A DNA stretch of 64,000 nucleotides, taken from positions 181,110-245,109 of the forward strand of contig NW_005199684.1 of the NCBI RefSeq assembly GCF_000372725.1, read 5' to 3'. The stretch is from Emiliania huxleyi CCMP1516 (lineage: Eukaryota; Haptophyta; Isochrysidales; Noelaerhabdaceae). Below, piece by piece: positions 1 to 11,500 of this stretch (positions are counted from its first letter, which is position 1; each line of letters opens with the position of its first letter). The position numbers and the translations under genes are program-made. A model generated the notes under the pieces. The model was not told the DNA's origin. It made no database searches and saw only the letters and a list, made by a program, of their open reading frames with translations.

Positions 1-127
1 GGAACCGGAATTAAGAACATTGATTAGAACCACTTGGTGCGAGCCGCCACATCCCCCCATAATGGCTTATCGCCCCTACCTTACCTACCGCCTTCCCAAC
101 CTACCCCCCGTACCTCCTCCTCCCCAG

Positions 128-1373
128 GGCGGCGTCGGCGGCTTCTCCTTCTCCTTCACCTCGACGATGGAGCCGTCGTCGCCCCGAGACGTGCAGCAGC
201 TCGAGCAGCTCGCGCGCTCGACCTCGAACGACTCGCTCGACTCGGCCAATGGCTCGGGCGACGCGTCGCCGCTCGCGCGCGGCCTCGCGCCGCGCGCGTT
301 CCAGACGCCGCTCCCTCCCTCCGGCGGCGACGCTGCAGGCAGTGGGACGCTCCCGGGACACTCCCGAGACACTTCCGAGACACTCCCGAGACACTTCCGA
401 GACATCTCCGAGACATCTCCGAGACGCTTCCGAGGCACCACTCTGCCTCGCTCGCCCGTGGCGCGCCCCCCCGTCGCCCCTCGCACCGCCGCCGTTCCTT
501 CCCCGCTGCCGTTTGCCGCGCCGTGCCCCCCGCCCTCAGCCTCCACGTCCATGACGCGTCCACGACACGTCCGCAGGAGCCGGCGCCACCCTTCACGAGC
601 TCGTCGCCGACGCGGACGGCGGAGCGAGTGCGGACAGCCGCGGCAGAGGTGCTGGCGGCGGGGACAGCAGCGGCGGGGACGGCGGCGGCGGCGGAGACGG
701 CAGCCGTGGCAGCGTCAGGGACAGCAGCAGAGAGAGCTACGGGGGCGGCGGCGGCGGGGACAGAGGGGTCGGCGGCGGAGACGGCAACAGAGGGGGGTGC
801 GGCGGAGACCGAGGGGGCGGCGGGGACCGTCAAAGCGGCGGGGGCGGCGGTGCCGAAGAGGCGACCCTCGCTCCGCTGCCGCCGCTGCCCTCGCCAGATG
901 CGGGTGACACGTGCCTCTCGCCACTGGGCGAGGAGGAGGAGGAGGGCGAGGGCGAGGAGATGGGCGAGGAGATCGCGGCCTTCTGGAGCGCGGGGCCGCG
1001 CTCCCTCGGCGCCCTGCGGGCCGCCTCCGCCTCCGTCGAGTCGGTCGACGCGCTGTCTCTGGTCGCGCAGCTGCCCTCCTCCGTTGCAGTCTCGCCGAGA
1101 GGCGCCCCCTCCGCCCTAGATGCCGCGAGGACAGACCCGAGGACACGTCCCTGTCTCCACGCCGTGCTCCGCAATTCATGGCTCTCGTCCTCCAGCGAGG
1201 CGCAGGAGTGCGACGCGCGGTGCGGCCTCCACACTCTCGTGTGCAACCCTCCTCCAGGCTCCCCAGACGTCCCGCCGAGGCCGAGCGAGACGCCGGGCGC
1301 GGCGCCGTCTCGCGGCAGCACTAGCGTCGGAGAGGGGTTGGACCGCGGCGAGGCGGGGATCGGCGCGGGAGGG

Positions 1374-1409
<36 letters not shown>

Positions 1410-2257
1410 GCGGAGGAGGGGGAGCCTCAGCGAGGGCGCGTCCCGCACCGGCAGTCGGGCGTCGTGCGCACCAACTGCATCGACTGCCTCGACCGCACGA
1501 ACGTGGCGCAGTTCTGCATCGGCCGCTGCGTGCTCAAGCAGCAGCTGGCCGCGCTGGGGGTGAGCCGGGTGGAGCCTCGCTTCTCGGCCGGCAGCCGCGG
1601 CCAGGCGGCCGGCGGGCAGAAGGGGTCCGAGGTGGCCGCCACCCTGCTAATGTCCATGTTTGAGGAGATGGGCACCGCGGGCCTAGATGCGGAACACGAA
1701 CCGCCGTGCTCCAGCCGGCCAGCCCGAGCAGACACGCACTCAGTAGTCGTGTCACCGTCCCCGCGCTGCAGCAGCTGCATTCGTGGGCTCGTACTCTCCG
1801 CGAGACGCATTCCAGGGCGGGTGCATTCGTGCTGTAGGCACCCAGCTCGCGCTGCAGTACGCGGGGTCGCAGGCGCTGCACGCCACGAACTCGAACGCGG
1901 CCAAGGACTTCTTGCAGTCCGTCAAGCGCTTCTACCGCAACACCTTCACCGACGTCGAGAAGCAGCACATCATCGACGTCTTCCTCGGCGTCTTTGTGCC
2001 CGCGCGCGGCGCGCCGCACATCTGGGAGCTCGAGTCGGACTCGCACCTACACAACGCACCGCCACCCTCCCTCTACGCGCCCCTCACCATGCCGCCTGGC
2101 GAGCCCCAAAGCCGCCAGCCGTCGCCGTCCGGCGGAAGCGCGGAAGAGGGTGGCGGCGCGGGAGGCACCGGCGCGGAGACCACCGTCATCGGTGGCCTCG
2201 ACGGCGGCGGCGGCGGCGGCAGTGCCGATGAGGGCAGCGACGACGGGGGCTGTCGAA

Positions 2258-2288
<31 letters not shown>

Positions 2289-2823
2289 AGAGAGGGGCGG
2301 CCGAGGCGGGGCGCGGGAGAAGCACGCCCTGTTTGACGACCTCTACGCGCCCCGCGGCCACGTCTCCTTTGACAGGTTGCTCTCGCGCCCCTTTGCGCTG
2401 CCCTTCGTGCCAAAGGGCGCGAGGCTGCACGGCAGCGGTGCTGGCTCCGCCTCTGGCGGCGGTGACGAGCAGCACCTCGTCTCGCCGAGTGGAGAGGAGG
2501 CGTGGCCAGACCGCAGCAGCGCGGGCGACGGCACCGCCGCACTTGCCGCCGCCGACGCCGCCCTCGGCGTACCGGGCGGCCGATGGGGGGCCGCCGGCTA
2601 CTCGGAGGGCGCGGTGGAGCTTGCAAAGGTGGGGGAGCTGCCCGTGATGCTGCCCGCCGGCTATGTGACCATCGACGAGTGGGACCGCCGCCGCCGCACC
2701 GGCAGCGCCGCCCGGCGGCGGCTCTCGGATGTGTACAGCTCGTTGCAAGGAGCGCTGCCAGACGAAGAGGCGTACCGGCGGTACACGGCGCCGTTGCAGG
2801 CGGCGGCGGTGGCAACGAGGTGA
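128..2823 (+). CDS. FIG4: FIG4/SAC3-type phosphoinositide 5-phosphatase, 3' part
   Basis: Sac-domain phosphatase of the FIG4/SAC3 group, which removes the 5-phosphate of PI(3,5)P2 on endolysosomal membranes together with the PIKfyve/VAC14 scaffold (family knowledge). The sequence shows the Sac catalytic signature CX5R as [12 protein letters not shown] (Cys codon 1476-1478), followed by the family blocks LALQYAGSQ and FLGVF...HIWEL, and a C-terminus ending in a YRRYTAPLQ block similar to the end of FIG4. The last two exons are 5'...-1671 and 1838-2823; the 1672-1837 intron is GC-AG, and GCACC follows both splice points. Upstream, an acceptor-like CCCCAG at 122-127 opens a Ser-rich frame, and a Gly/Asp-rich frame opens at about 575, but these inserts are not conserved and their splicing is unresolved. 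A minisatellite at 340-440 probably lies in an intron. The gene is truncated by the left window edge. Gly and Asp homopolymers inflate the protein. Confidence 0.85.
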
Positions 2824-3097
2824 GCAGGGAGCATGCAGGGAGCCCCCTCGCGCTTTTCGGCTTTACGTAGTGTCTGACGGCGAGGGGCGAGCCCGGCGGG
2901 GCCAACGCGCGCCCCCGGGGCCCGGGCGTCGGTGAGAGAGCTTTCTCCGGCCTCGGCTCGCGCCGGGGGAAGCGAGCTTTGCACGGCGATCGAGGACGGG
3001 GGCGCGATTCACCCCCTTATATTCTCTCTCCCCCTGTTTACGTTTTATCCGCGTATGTTAGTAGACATATGCCAGCCCTACGGACGCCAGCGGAGCC
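2824..3097. other. Convergent 3' intergenic spacer
   Basis: Lies between the 3' ends of the FIG4-like gene (+) and the RCC1-BTB gene (-). No coding signal. A short segment around 2968-2996 recurs in reverse orientation near 29452-29480, so part of it is dispersed repeat. Confidence 0.5.
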
Positions 3098-5628
3098 TCA
3101 GGAACGGAGCGCCTCGGAGCACGTGGCCTTGAGCCGGCTCGCATAGCACTGGTCCGCCACCTCGAGGAGCGCGCTCGCATTCTCCTCGTCGACGACCGCC
3201 GAAAGGACCGCCTCGCTCAAGCGCTGGAGGCCGTCGAGGAGCAGAGCGGCGGCGAGCGGCAACAGGGAGAGCGCTGCTTCGGGTGACAGCAGCGCCAAAT
3301 CACCTCGCCCCTCGGAACCGCTGGCCACAACGCGGCCCGAGTAGACGAAGCTGAGCAGCTGGCGCAGCTCGTGCCGACCAACGCCGGTCCACTGCAAGTC
3401 GATGGTGGGCAGCTGGTGGAACCCTCCCTGCAGCGCGGAGCGGAAGAACTCGCTCCGCGCGCAGAGGAGCGCGCGGCTGGCGCCGACCTCGCCGTCCACC
3501 GCCCGCAAGCACACGTCGTCCGCCGGGCCGCTGCTTGCTTCGAGGAGCAGCCGCGCAAACGAGGCGCCGAGGTCGTCGTGCGGCGAGGCCGCGTCGCCCG
3601 GCCAGAGGGTCGAGCCGATCAGCCTGCGGCACTCGGCGACCAGCGCACGGAGGCGGAGGGAGGCGGCGGCGTCGGCCAGCTGCCCGAGGAAGAGTCTCTC
3701 GCTGCAGAGGAGCCGGCCCGTGTAGAGCCACGTCGCCAGCAGGGCAAAGATGGGCGCGCGGCACTCGGGCAGGCCCAGTGCGGGGAGGCAGTCGGGTGGG
3801 GGCCACCCTCCCTCGTAGCACCGCCCCTCCGGCCGGTGCCACTCCCACTCGCGGGGCTCCTCCGCGGCGGGGGCGCCGCGGCAGAAGCGCGAGGAGAGCG
3901 CCGCCATCGCCAGCAGGCGCGGGCAGCGGCACGCGAGGACGGCGCGGTGGAGTAGGAAACGGCGGCGGCCGGGCCCCTTGCCCGCCACGACGGCGACATC
4001 CGCGCCTGTGCCCGCACGCAGCAGCCTCCCAAAGTCTCGCGCGAGGGAGGGGCCGCCGGTGCTGGCCGCCGCCTGTACGGCGACGGTGTGCCGCGCCCCG
4101 GCGGAAATGCTCGTCGCACGGATCGACCGGAGGGCCTCCACGGCGCGCGGCTCGAGCTCGTACCCAAAGCCGCCGTGCCCGAGCGCACCGGCGGCTCCCC
4201 AGCCAAAAGTCAGCACCTCGCCGCGCTCGGTGAGCACCGCCGTGTGCAGAGCGCCGGCGCTCACGCCGCACGGCTCGCCGTCGGCCGGCAGCGGGATCTG
4301 CCGCGGCTCGGGGTAGTCGCGCTCGGCATCGCCCACGTTCGCCGCGTCGCCCGTGCCGAGCTGGCCGTACTCGGCGTGGCCGCACCCCCAGAGAGATGCT
4401 CCTTCCCCCCCGCCCCCGCCCCCGCCGCCGCCGTCGCCTCCGTCGCCTCCGCTGCCGCCGCCGCTGCCGCCGTCGCCTCCGTCGCCTCGGCCTCCGCTGC
4501 CGCCGCCGCCGCCGCCGCCGCCACTACCGCCCGGCCGGAGCAGAGCGACCGAATGCTGCTGCCCACAAGCAACAGCGAAGACGGCACCCTTGGCGCGCAG
4601 CGCCTCAACCACGCGCGGCCTCCGCTCGTCGGAGCGGCCTCCGTGGCCGAGCTGGCCAAAGCTTCCCAAGCCCCAGCTCCAGGCGCCGCCCGCCTCGTCC
4701 GACGCGAAGCAGTGCTGTTGGCCGCACGCGACCGACCTGTGGTGCGTGCGTCGTGGACGTGTCTTAGAGTCGACCTGTCGTGGACCTGTCGCGGATGAGG
4801 CGTGGACGTGGCGTGGCTGACCTCAGCCGCGTCGCGTCGAGCCCTGCGACCCGCGTGGGTATGCCCTTTGTCGCGCGGTCGCCGGTGCCGCACTGGAAGC
4901 GGTCATTGAGCCCAAACGCAAGGGCGCCTAGTGCGTGACGCGCCACGCTCATCGCCGTGTCGCGGTTGCCCCGTGTTCCATGAGGCGAGGGCCGCGCCTC
5001 CGCTCTGCAGCGCGATGACGCCAAACCCGAACCCCGCGGCAACGGCGCAGGCGCGCGCTCCCGCGGGAAGCTCCACGCGCTCGGGCGAGGCGACGATCTC
5101 CCGCCGAGTGCCCACCTCCGCCGCTGAATGATCCGTCGGCTCGCCAGAGTCGCCAGAGTACAGGAAGCTCAACAGGCTCTCCTTGAGCATCGCGCGCTCG
5201 CGATCGCTCAGCTCGTCCACCGAGCGGCCATAGCCTGCGACGTTTGCGTCGGCGAGGCCGGACGAAGGCCGGTGCGTCGCGCCCCAGCGAAAGACGGAGC
5301 CTCCTGCACTGACGGCGAAGCTCGAGTCGGAGCCGCATGCGACGGCGACGATGGCCTCGTGCTGGAGTCCCTCCACCAGCATCGGCTGCGAGACTCGCGC
5401 CGTGCCAAGCTCGCCACACTGGCCTTCGCGATTTCGGCCCCAGCAGTAGACGCCACCGAGAGCGTCGCAGGCGACCGAATGGCCGTCGCCAGACGCAACT
5501 TGCACGACAGCGGCCTGCAGCGCGTCCTCGCACACCGCGGCCGGCAGCGGCGAAGAGTGTGGGGCACTCCCACCGGAGCCGAGCTGCTTCTGCGCGTCTT
5601 CGCCCCAAGCAAACATCGGAAAGCGCAC
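3098..5628 (-). CDS. RCC1-repeat protein with tandem BTB domains
   Basis: Three exons: 5628-4998, 4927-4822 and 4736-3098; joined they give an unbroken 791-residue frame. The N-terminal two thirds carries RCC1 blades with recurrent VACG.. and WG.N..GQ.G patterns (for example CGQQHS and SFGQLGHGG), forming a seven-blade-type propeller. The C-terminal part has two BTB/POZ domains, each with an internal LLHRAVLA-like or ALLCARSEFF-like core. Order RCC1-BTB-BTB resembles RCBTB and IBTK proteins, which often act as CUL3 adaptors or in trafficking (family knowledge; substrate unknown). The first BTB contains a Trp/Pro-rich insert and a Gly-run linker precedes it. Both introns are short (70 and 85 nt). 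The first is GC-AG with GCGC after both splice points; the second is GT-AG with GTC after both. Start is the first Met of the propeller (MRFPMFAWG). Divergently transcribed from the next gene. Confidence 0.85.
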
Positions 5629-5886
5629 GGATGTTTCTTTGTCTCTACCCAGAAGTCGCGCTGCAGCACCTCCGCGAGGGACGTGTCCGCCGCGTCCGGA
5701 AGGCGCGCGTCCTTTTTTCGAGGTATGGGTTTCTGAATTCTTCTTTTGGTGCGCCCGAATTCTTCTTTAAAAAGCGGCGGGGCCTGGTAAACGCCGTTGC
5801 TGGCTCCGCGCGGTGCTCCGCCGCACAAATCCGTGGAATCCAAATCCGTGGAATCCGTGGAATCCTCGCCGGAGTGTTGCCCGACG
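5629..5886. promoter_or_regulatory. Divergent promoter region
   Basis: The 258-bp spacer between two head-to-head start codons. It carries two copies of GAATTCTTCTTT (about 5735-5770), related to the GTAAAATTCT motif seen upstream of other genes in the window. A tandem AATCCGTGG repeat lies near 5833-5860. Promoter role is inferred from position only. Confidence 0.45.
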
Positions 5887-8079
5887 ATGACACGCGAGGA
5901 AGGCCAGCCCGCTCTCTCCGGCGGCTTCTGCCTCGGCGATCCGGTTTACTTTGTCGGTCGGACGCAGACCTTAATCTCTGGCGCGCGGGCAGAACGTGGT
6001 GCCCGTGGCGAGGTCGTTGGCGCCTCGAGGTCTCTCTCGCCAGTGGGCCTCGCTGTTTGCTTCCCTGGAAACAAGGAGAGCATCGACTGCTACCTCACTA
6101 GCCTCAGCCACACGCCGCCGCCGCCTCTGTCACAGAAAGATGTGGTGTCGTTTGGCTCCTTTCGTATCAATGACGAACTCTACTTCACTGGGAAGGACTA
6201 CCTTGTGGAGGCGAGATCGGGCCGCCGCAAGGCGCTGCACGGTGCGCGAGGAAAGGTCATCGGCATCGAGCCTCTGCAGCAGAGCCTCACCTTGCTCTTT
6301 GCTGCAGGCAACTCGGTGAGCTGCGGTGTCGATGCCGTTAGTCGCGAGCCGCCCCCTCGGCTTCCCGGCGGCTACCGTCCTGGCCAGCTGGTCTACTCTG
6401 TTGCGGAGAGCATCCACTTCGAAGATGGCGATAAGGTTTTGTACGGCGCGGTTGGAGAGGTGCTTTGTCACAACAGCGCAGGCAATGGACTCTGCGTGTA
6501 CTTTGAAGGCAACAAGGAGCCTATTGACTGCCAACTGCCCGACCTCAGCTGGGCGCCAGCCCCGCCACTGCCAGGGGGGTACGTGTCGGGAGAGCGTCTC
6601 TACTTCACCGGACCGAAGCAGCTCGTGAGCGGGTACATGGTCAATTACGGCGAGGTGGGCGTGGTGGCTGGCCCGTCCTCGGAGCCTTGCCCGACCACTG
6701 CCAGGACGGGCCTCAAGATGAAGTTCGCCAACGCCGAGGAGACCCTGAATTGTATTGTCGAGGTGCTCAGCCGCGAGCCTCCTCTGCCTCTGCCCGATGG
6801 CCATTGCACCGGCGAGCAGCTGTACTTCACTGGCTTGAACATCTCTTACCCGGACGGCGACCGCCTCGTATTCGGTGCAAGAGGCACCGTTGTTGGACCA
6901 TCGAAGGATGAGCCCGGCCTCGCCGTGTACTTCCCCGGGAACAAGGAGCCCATCAATATCGGCCTCGAGTTCTTGACCCTCGACGACCCTACCGACGACG
7001 CCGTCGAGCCCTCCGCTGCGCGCCTCCGGGCGCGACGCGCGCTCGCTGCCCGGAAAGGGGCGCAGGATCGGATGGCGGGAGCATCGCGAGCGGAGGGCGA
7101 GGCCGAGGCCGAGCGGCGGCAGAGGCTGGCGGACGAGCTACTGGAGGCGGAGGCGGAGGCGAAGAGCAAGGCCGCAGGCACGCCGCGGGCGCAGGAGGGC
7201 AAGAAGAAGAGGACAAAGAAGCCGAAGAAGGATCGGCCGAAAGGCGGCGCTGCGGTAAGTGAGGCGGCGGCTGCAGACAGCGAGGATGAAGGCAGGTGGA
7301 CGCCGGCCGAGGAGGCGGCGCGTGCAGAGGCGGCGGAGCGGGCGGCGGAGGAGGAGCGGCGGGCGAGGCTGGCGGCTGAGGCGGCGCACCGGGAGAGGGA
7401 GGAGTGGCTGGAACGCGAGGCGCGGGCGGCGGCGGCGGCGAACGCGGCGGCAGAGCGCGAGGCCCGCAGCGAGCGGCAGCAGTCGGCGAGGGCGGCGGAG
7501 ACGGAGCGGCGGCGTGCAGCGCGGCAGGCGCTGGTGGATGAAATGGAGGCGCAGGCGCGGCGGGAGGAGGAGGCGCGGAGGGAGGAGGAGAAGGCGCGAG
7601 CCGCGGCACCGCGGGCGGCGCCACCGGAGCAGTCCGACGCGCGGCTTGCACTTGAACGGGAAATCGCGCAAGCGAGGTCGGAGGTGGAGGCTGCGAGGCG
7701 TTGCGAGGAGGCGGCGAGGGCGGAGGCGGAGGCGGCGAAAGCGCGCGAGGTGGCGGCGAGGGCGGAGGCAGAAGAGGCTGCCGTTCGTGAGGAGACGCTC
7801 CTCCGAAGGCTCGCGGACCTCGAGCCGCGGCCAGGCCCTCCCTCGGCAGCCAAAGGCGGCGCACGCGGAGGCCAGCACACGGGCGTTGCCGACGTCGCCG
7901 GCCGCAGTGCCACGCTGCCGCAAAAGATCGCTCGGATTCGCACCCAGTTCGGCATCTCACCGGGCTGCTCATTGCCCGCGGCGGTGGCGGCGGCGAATGC
8001 GATGGCGGGGCTAGCCGCGGAGGGCGGGTTGCTGCAGCAGGCCGACCGTTTGCTCTCGCTGTTGGAGGCGGGCGGGTAG
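5887..8079 (+). CDS. Five-repeat 'GARGEVVG...FPGNK' protein with coiled-coil tail
   Basis: Single-exon frame of 730 residues from ATG 5887 (an in-frame upstream ATG at 5797 exists, but repeat 1 starts just after 5887). Residues ~8-370 hold five degenerate repeats of about 70 residues: GGY..G..LYFTG, then GARG.VVG, then VYFPGNKEPIDC, separated by PPPPLPGG linkers. The pattern suggests small beta-barrel modules, but I know no named domain for it; similar repeats occur in algal hypothetical proteins as far as I recall. Residues ~390-680 are Ala/Glu/Arg-rich and predicted coiled coil, with a Lys-rich patch (KKKRTKKPKK) near 445. The C-terminal ~60 residues form a short helical block ending LLSLLEAGG. 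No catalytic motif seen. Function unknown. Confidence 0.8.
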   Translation: MTREEGQPALSGGFCLGDPVYFVGRTQTLISGARAERGARGEVVGASRSLSPVGLAVCFPGNKESIDCYLTSLSHTPPPPLSQKDVVSFGSFRINDELYFTGKDYLVEARSGRRKALHGARGKVIGIEPLQQSLTLLFAAGNSVSCGVDAVSREPPPRLPGGYRPGQLVYSVAESIHFEDGDKVLYGAVGEVLCHNSAGNGLCVYFEGNKEPIDCQLPDLSWAPAPPLPGGYVSGERLYFTGPKQLVSGYMVNYGEVGVVAGPSSEPCPTTARTGLKMKFANAEETLNCIVEVLSREPPLPLPDGHCTGEQLYFTGLNISYPDGDRLVFGARGTVVGPSKDEPGLAVYFPGNKEPINIGLEFLTLDDPTDDAVEPSAARLRARRALAARKGAQDRMAGASRAEGEAEAERRQRLADELLEAEAEAKSKAAGTPRAQEGKKKRTKKPKKDRPKGGAAVSEAAAADSEDEGRWTPAEEAARAEAAERAAEEERRARLAAEAAHREREEWLEREARAAAAANAAAEREARSERQQSARAAETERRRAARQALVDEMEAQARREEEARREEEKARAAAPRAAPPEQSDARLALEREIAQARSEVEAARRCEEAARAEAEAAKAREVAARAEAEEAAVREETLLRRLADLEPRPGPPSAAKGGARGGQHTGVADVAGRSATLPQKIARIRTQFGISPGCSLPAAVAAANAMAGLAAEGGLLQQADRLLSLLEAGG

Positions 8080-8565
8080 GGAGCGTAATCTATCTCGTGC
8101 GCTCGTAATTGCGGTGGAAGGCTGTGAGCTCGAGAGTGAGGCGCCGTGTATGAGACAATCCGCTTGTTTGTTTCATACGACTGTAACAACGAAGGCCATG
8201 GCGTGCCCACATTTTACGTCAACGGGCAGCGCATCTCGGCTCTGAACTCGAGCGATATCGCGGTGTGGAAAAAAGCTGTGAGTCTAAGGGAGTGAACCAA
8301 CGCTGGGGGCGCGTGCAGCGTGCGGTGCTGGTGCGCCCCACGCCCCCCTCCCGGGGCGGGGCATCCGGCAATCTCGCAGAGCGTTGTTTGTCCGAGGAAG
8401 GGGCAGCTGATTTGAAATATAAACGTGACTATCACAATAGTTCACAGGAGACACCCATCTCATGCACCACATGCGCAACGTACAGCAGAGGCAAGAGGTC
8501 GCCCGTTGGCGAAAAACAGAAAAGGCAGCGCGAGTCCCGCCCAGCCCGCGGCGCGCCCTGACGGC
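8080..8565. other. Convergent 3' spacer
   Basis: No gene seen between the two convergent 3' ends. No terminator-like structure or repeat recognised. Confidence 0.4.
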
Positions 8566-11500
8566 TCAGATCTCGAGCGACACAACAAACGCGTCCTGGA
8601 CGGGAGGCTTCTCTGCTGGCTGCAAAGGGGCGCCTCCCCTCGCCGTCGGAAGCGGCGGCTCGCCCGCGGGGAGTCCCACCGCTGGCGGGATGTCGACGGC
8701 GATGGCGACGCGAGCCGACGGCATTGGATCGAGGCCCGGCGCGAAGGGCCTGGAGGTCACCGCAAGCGCCTTGGCTCGCTTGACCTTGGTCGCAAACGAC
8801 TTGCTCATCTCCGAGCGCTTGACCGTGCCCCTCTCCGCCCTGGGCGTCGCACTCGCCCGCTCCCGGATCTGAGCCGCCTTGCTCTTCCCCGGGTCCTCGA
8901 GGCGGTCCTCCTCGAGGTTGCGGCGCACACTCTCGATAATGGCGTGCGGCTTGGACCACGCAAGGACCTTGCTCGCCTCGGCCTCGTTGAGGCGGGCTCG
9001 CGGTGCCACGTGCGGCCTCGCCCACGCCTGTGCCAATTTACCGGCAAGGGTCGACGCAGTGCGCTCGCCGAGCGACTCGCTCGAGCCGCGCTGCGACGCT
9101 CGCATCGAGTCGAGGGCGACGGAGCCGCGCCGCACCTCACGAAGCACGTCGTCCTTGGTGAGGTCGTTGGTCTTCAGGTAGACGCTCATGATCGCCGCCA
9201 CCATAGAGAGCATCAATTTGGGCCGCGCCTCGAGGATGTCCTGCCAGCCGCAGAAGACGCGGGCGCCCATCTTGTGCGCCGTCGAGATGGCGAGCTTGGC
9301 GTTGAGCTGCCGGTCGAGCTCCGAGTGGCCCGGGCGAATCAGGTCCTCCTTGATGGCCTTTGGCGCGACCGCCCTCATCAGCTGCAGCAGGAAGACGCCG
9401 CTCTTGATGGCCGGGTCGCCAAAGCGAGACAGCTGCATGTCGGCGCCGCTGCGCGCAACCTGGGCGTTGGCCCACGAAAGAACAAAGGCCTGGTCCATGT
9501 CGAGGTCGTCGAGGAACTGCATAAAGTCCTTGCGCATCAGCTGCCACCACACGGCAAGCATGAGCTTCTCCTTGCCCTCCGAGATGTCCTGCCCCGAGAT
9601 GCCCGTCAGCTTGAGGCCAAGCTCCTTGGCCACCTTGACCGCGTAGTTGCAGTTGGCCACCGTCTCGTACTTGTTCTTTGGCGTGCCCTCGACGCGGCCC
9701 CAGTCGACCGCGCCTGGCTCGAGCCGGTCCATCACCTTGAGCAGCACGATGCCGGAGCACGAGTCGGCGTACAGGTCCTTCATGTTGAGCTTGAGGCCGA
9801 GCGACGCCGCCCAGTTCTTGAAGACGCGCGCCTCGGCCGAGTCGTTTGTCTCCTCCTCGTACGTGTCGAGCTCGCCCTCTTCGCCGCCTCCCGCGCCGAG
9901 CGCATCGACCACCGACGCCACGAAGCACTGCTGCATCCGAGGCCGAGGCTCCGTGAGGTCGCTGGGAGCCACGGCGAATATCTTTGGCCCCCCCGCCGCC
10001 ACCGCATGATCGATGACCTGCTTGGCGCGCGCCCCAGGGCTCGCGCGCCAGAACGTCTCGGGCAGCCCCTCGCCGGCATGGGCTGCGGCGAGCGGCATCT
10101 GGACCGTCGTCGGCACGATGGCCTGCTGCAAAGGCATTGCAAGCGCGGAGCTGCCGTGCCCCTCTCCCCCAGCCGGCGCATCGCCCGCAGCCCCAGCAGC
10201 CAGCTGTGGGACAACTGCCGTGGTTGGTAGGCCCCTCTCCAGCGTGCTCGCCAGCGGGTCGCGTGCCCACCCGCTCGAGGACGCATCGCCGGCAGCCACG
10301 GGCCCGGGCGCGACGGCGGGCATAGACGACACCGTCGGCACGTTGGCGCTGCTGTGCGCCAATGACGGGTCGTTTGTGAGATGGGTGAGGCCCGGGCCGA
10401 TGCCTCGTGGCACCGCCATGCCGCCGGCGCCACCCGCAGACGTGGGGAGCCGCTCGTGCGCCGCTTGCGAAGACTCGACAGGCCAACTGCTCGGTGGAGC
10501 CACTCCCGCCGGCTGAGGGGCAACGGGCTGCGTGGGCGCAGCCGCGGACTCAAGGGCGACAGGGTCGATGGCCCCGTGCTGGCCCCACGCGCCGGACTGC
10601 GGAGGGGCGCTTCCGATGGCCTCCACGATGGGGACGGTGGGGAGGATGGTGCTGCCGATCGAGAAGAGCGGCTCCTTGGCCACCTGGTGCAGCGCCATCG
10701 CCAGCTGCGCGGTGATGTCGCCGACGAGTGCGTCGTTGACGATATGGTCTGTGGGCAGCCGCCGCCGGTCCTGCGGGTGCTGCTGCAGGTAGTCGTCCAC
10801 GTTCTTGTTGATCCAGCGCGCCAGCAGCGCCTCGGGCGGCACCTGCCCCGGCTTCTCGCCATCCTCCAGCAGCGCCGCCAGGTGCGGCAGGGCCTGCGCA
10901 TTGATCTTGGAGAGCAGCCCGTGCTTGATGATGTTGTACGCCTGATGCAGCGCCACCTGCTTGTGCTGCGGCGCGTAGAGCAGCTGCGTTTCGTGGATCT
11001 GCGGAACGGCCGACCCGACCGACGCCGCCGCGTTGACGAGCAAAGTGTGGTTCTCCAGCGCGAGCTCCGGGGACAGGCTCGATGGCAACGGACTGGCCGC
11101 GCCTAGCTTTCCGCTGGCAAACACGCCGCCCGGCGGTGAGGCTGCAACAGAGCGCGCCACAAAGGGCTCGGTGGGCACGGTGGCGCTGCCGGCGGGTAGC
11201 TCTGCCTTTGCAAGCGGCTGGAGCGAGTCTCCAGTGGAGTCATCAGGCGGCGCGCTGTTGAGGGCGCGCAAGTCGATGGAGTCGGGTGCCCCGGCGTTGA
11301 GCAGGTGCGGGAGCAGCTCTCCTCCAGCGATCGCGTCGAGGACGGCGTCGCTGAGTGGGTTGATCGGGCCTATGGGAGCACAGCAAGGTGAGGGAGTGCT
11401 CTGCGACATGACGCAGCCGAGATGGAAAGCTGCCGCTGGCGAGGACGGGCGTGTCTCGCAGCGCATTGTTGATGCGGCTCACGAGGTCGGCCTGCTCTTG

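Noticed and set aside
20-1119. Overlapping long frames at the left edge
   Set aside because: Arg/Gly/Ala repeats in several frames; only parts consistent with FIG4 exons were kept.
8425-10230. 601-residue + frame over the fimbrin exon
   Set aside because: Antisense of a domain-verified exon; Arg/His/Leu-rich with no domain.
11243-11466. Two overlapping genes (membrane protein end and fimbrin start)
   Set aside because: CH1 is split exactly across the overlap, and a 43-nt intron joins the frames with total length divisible by three.
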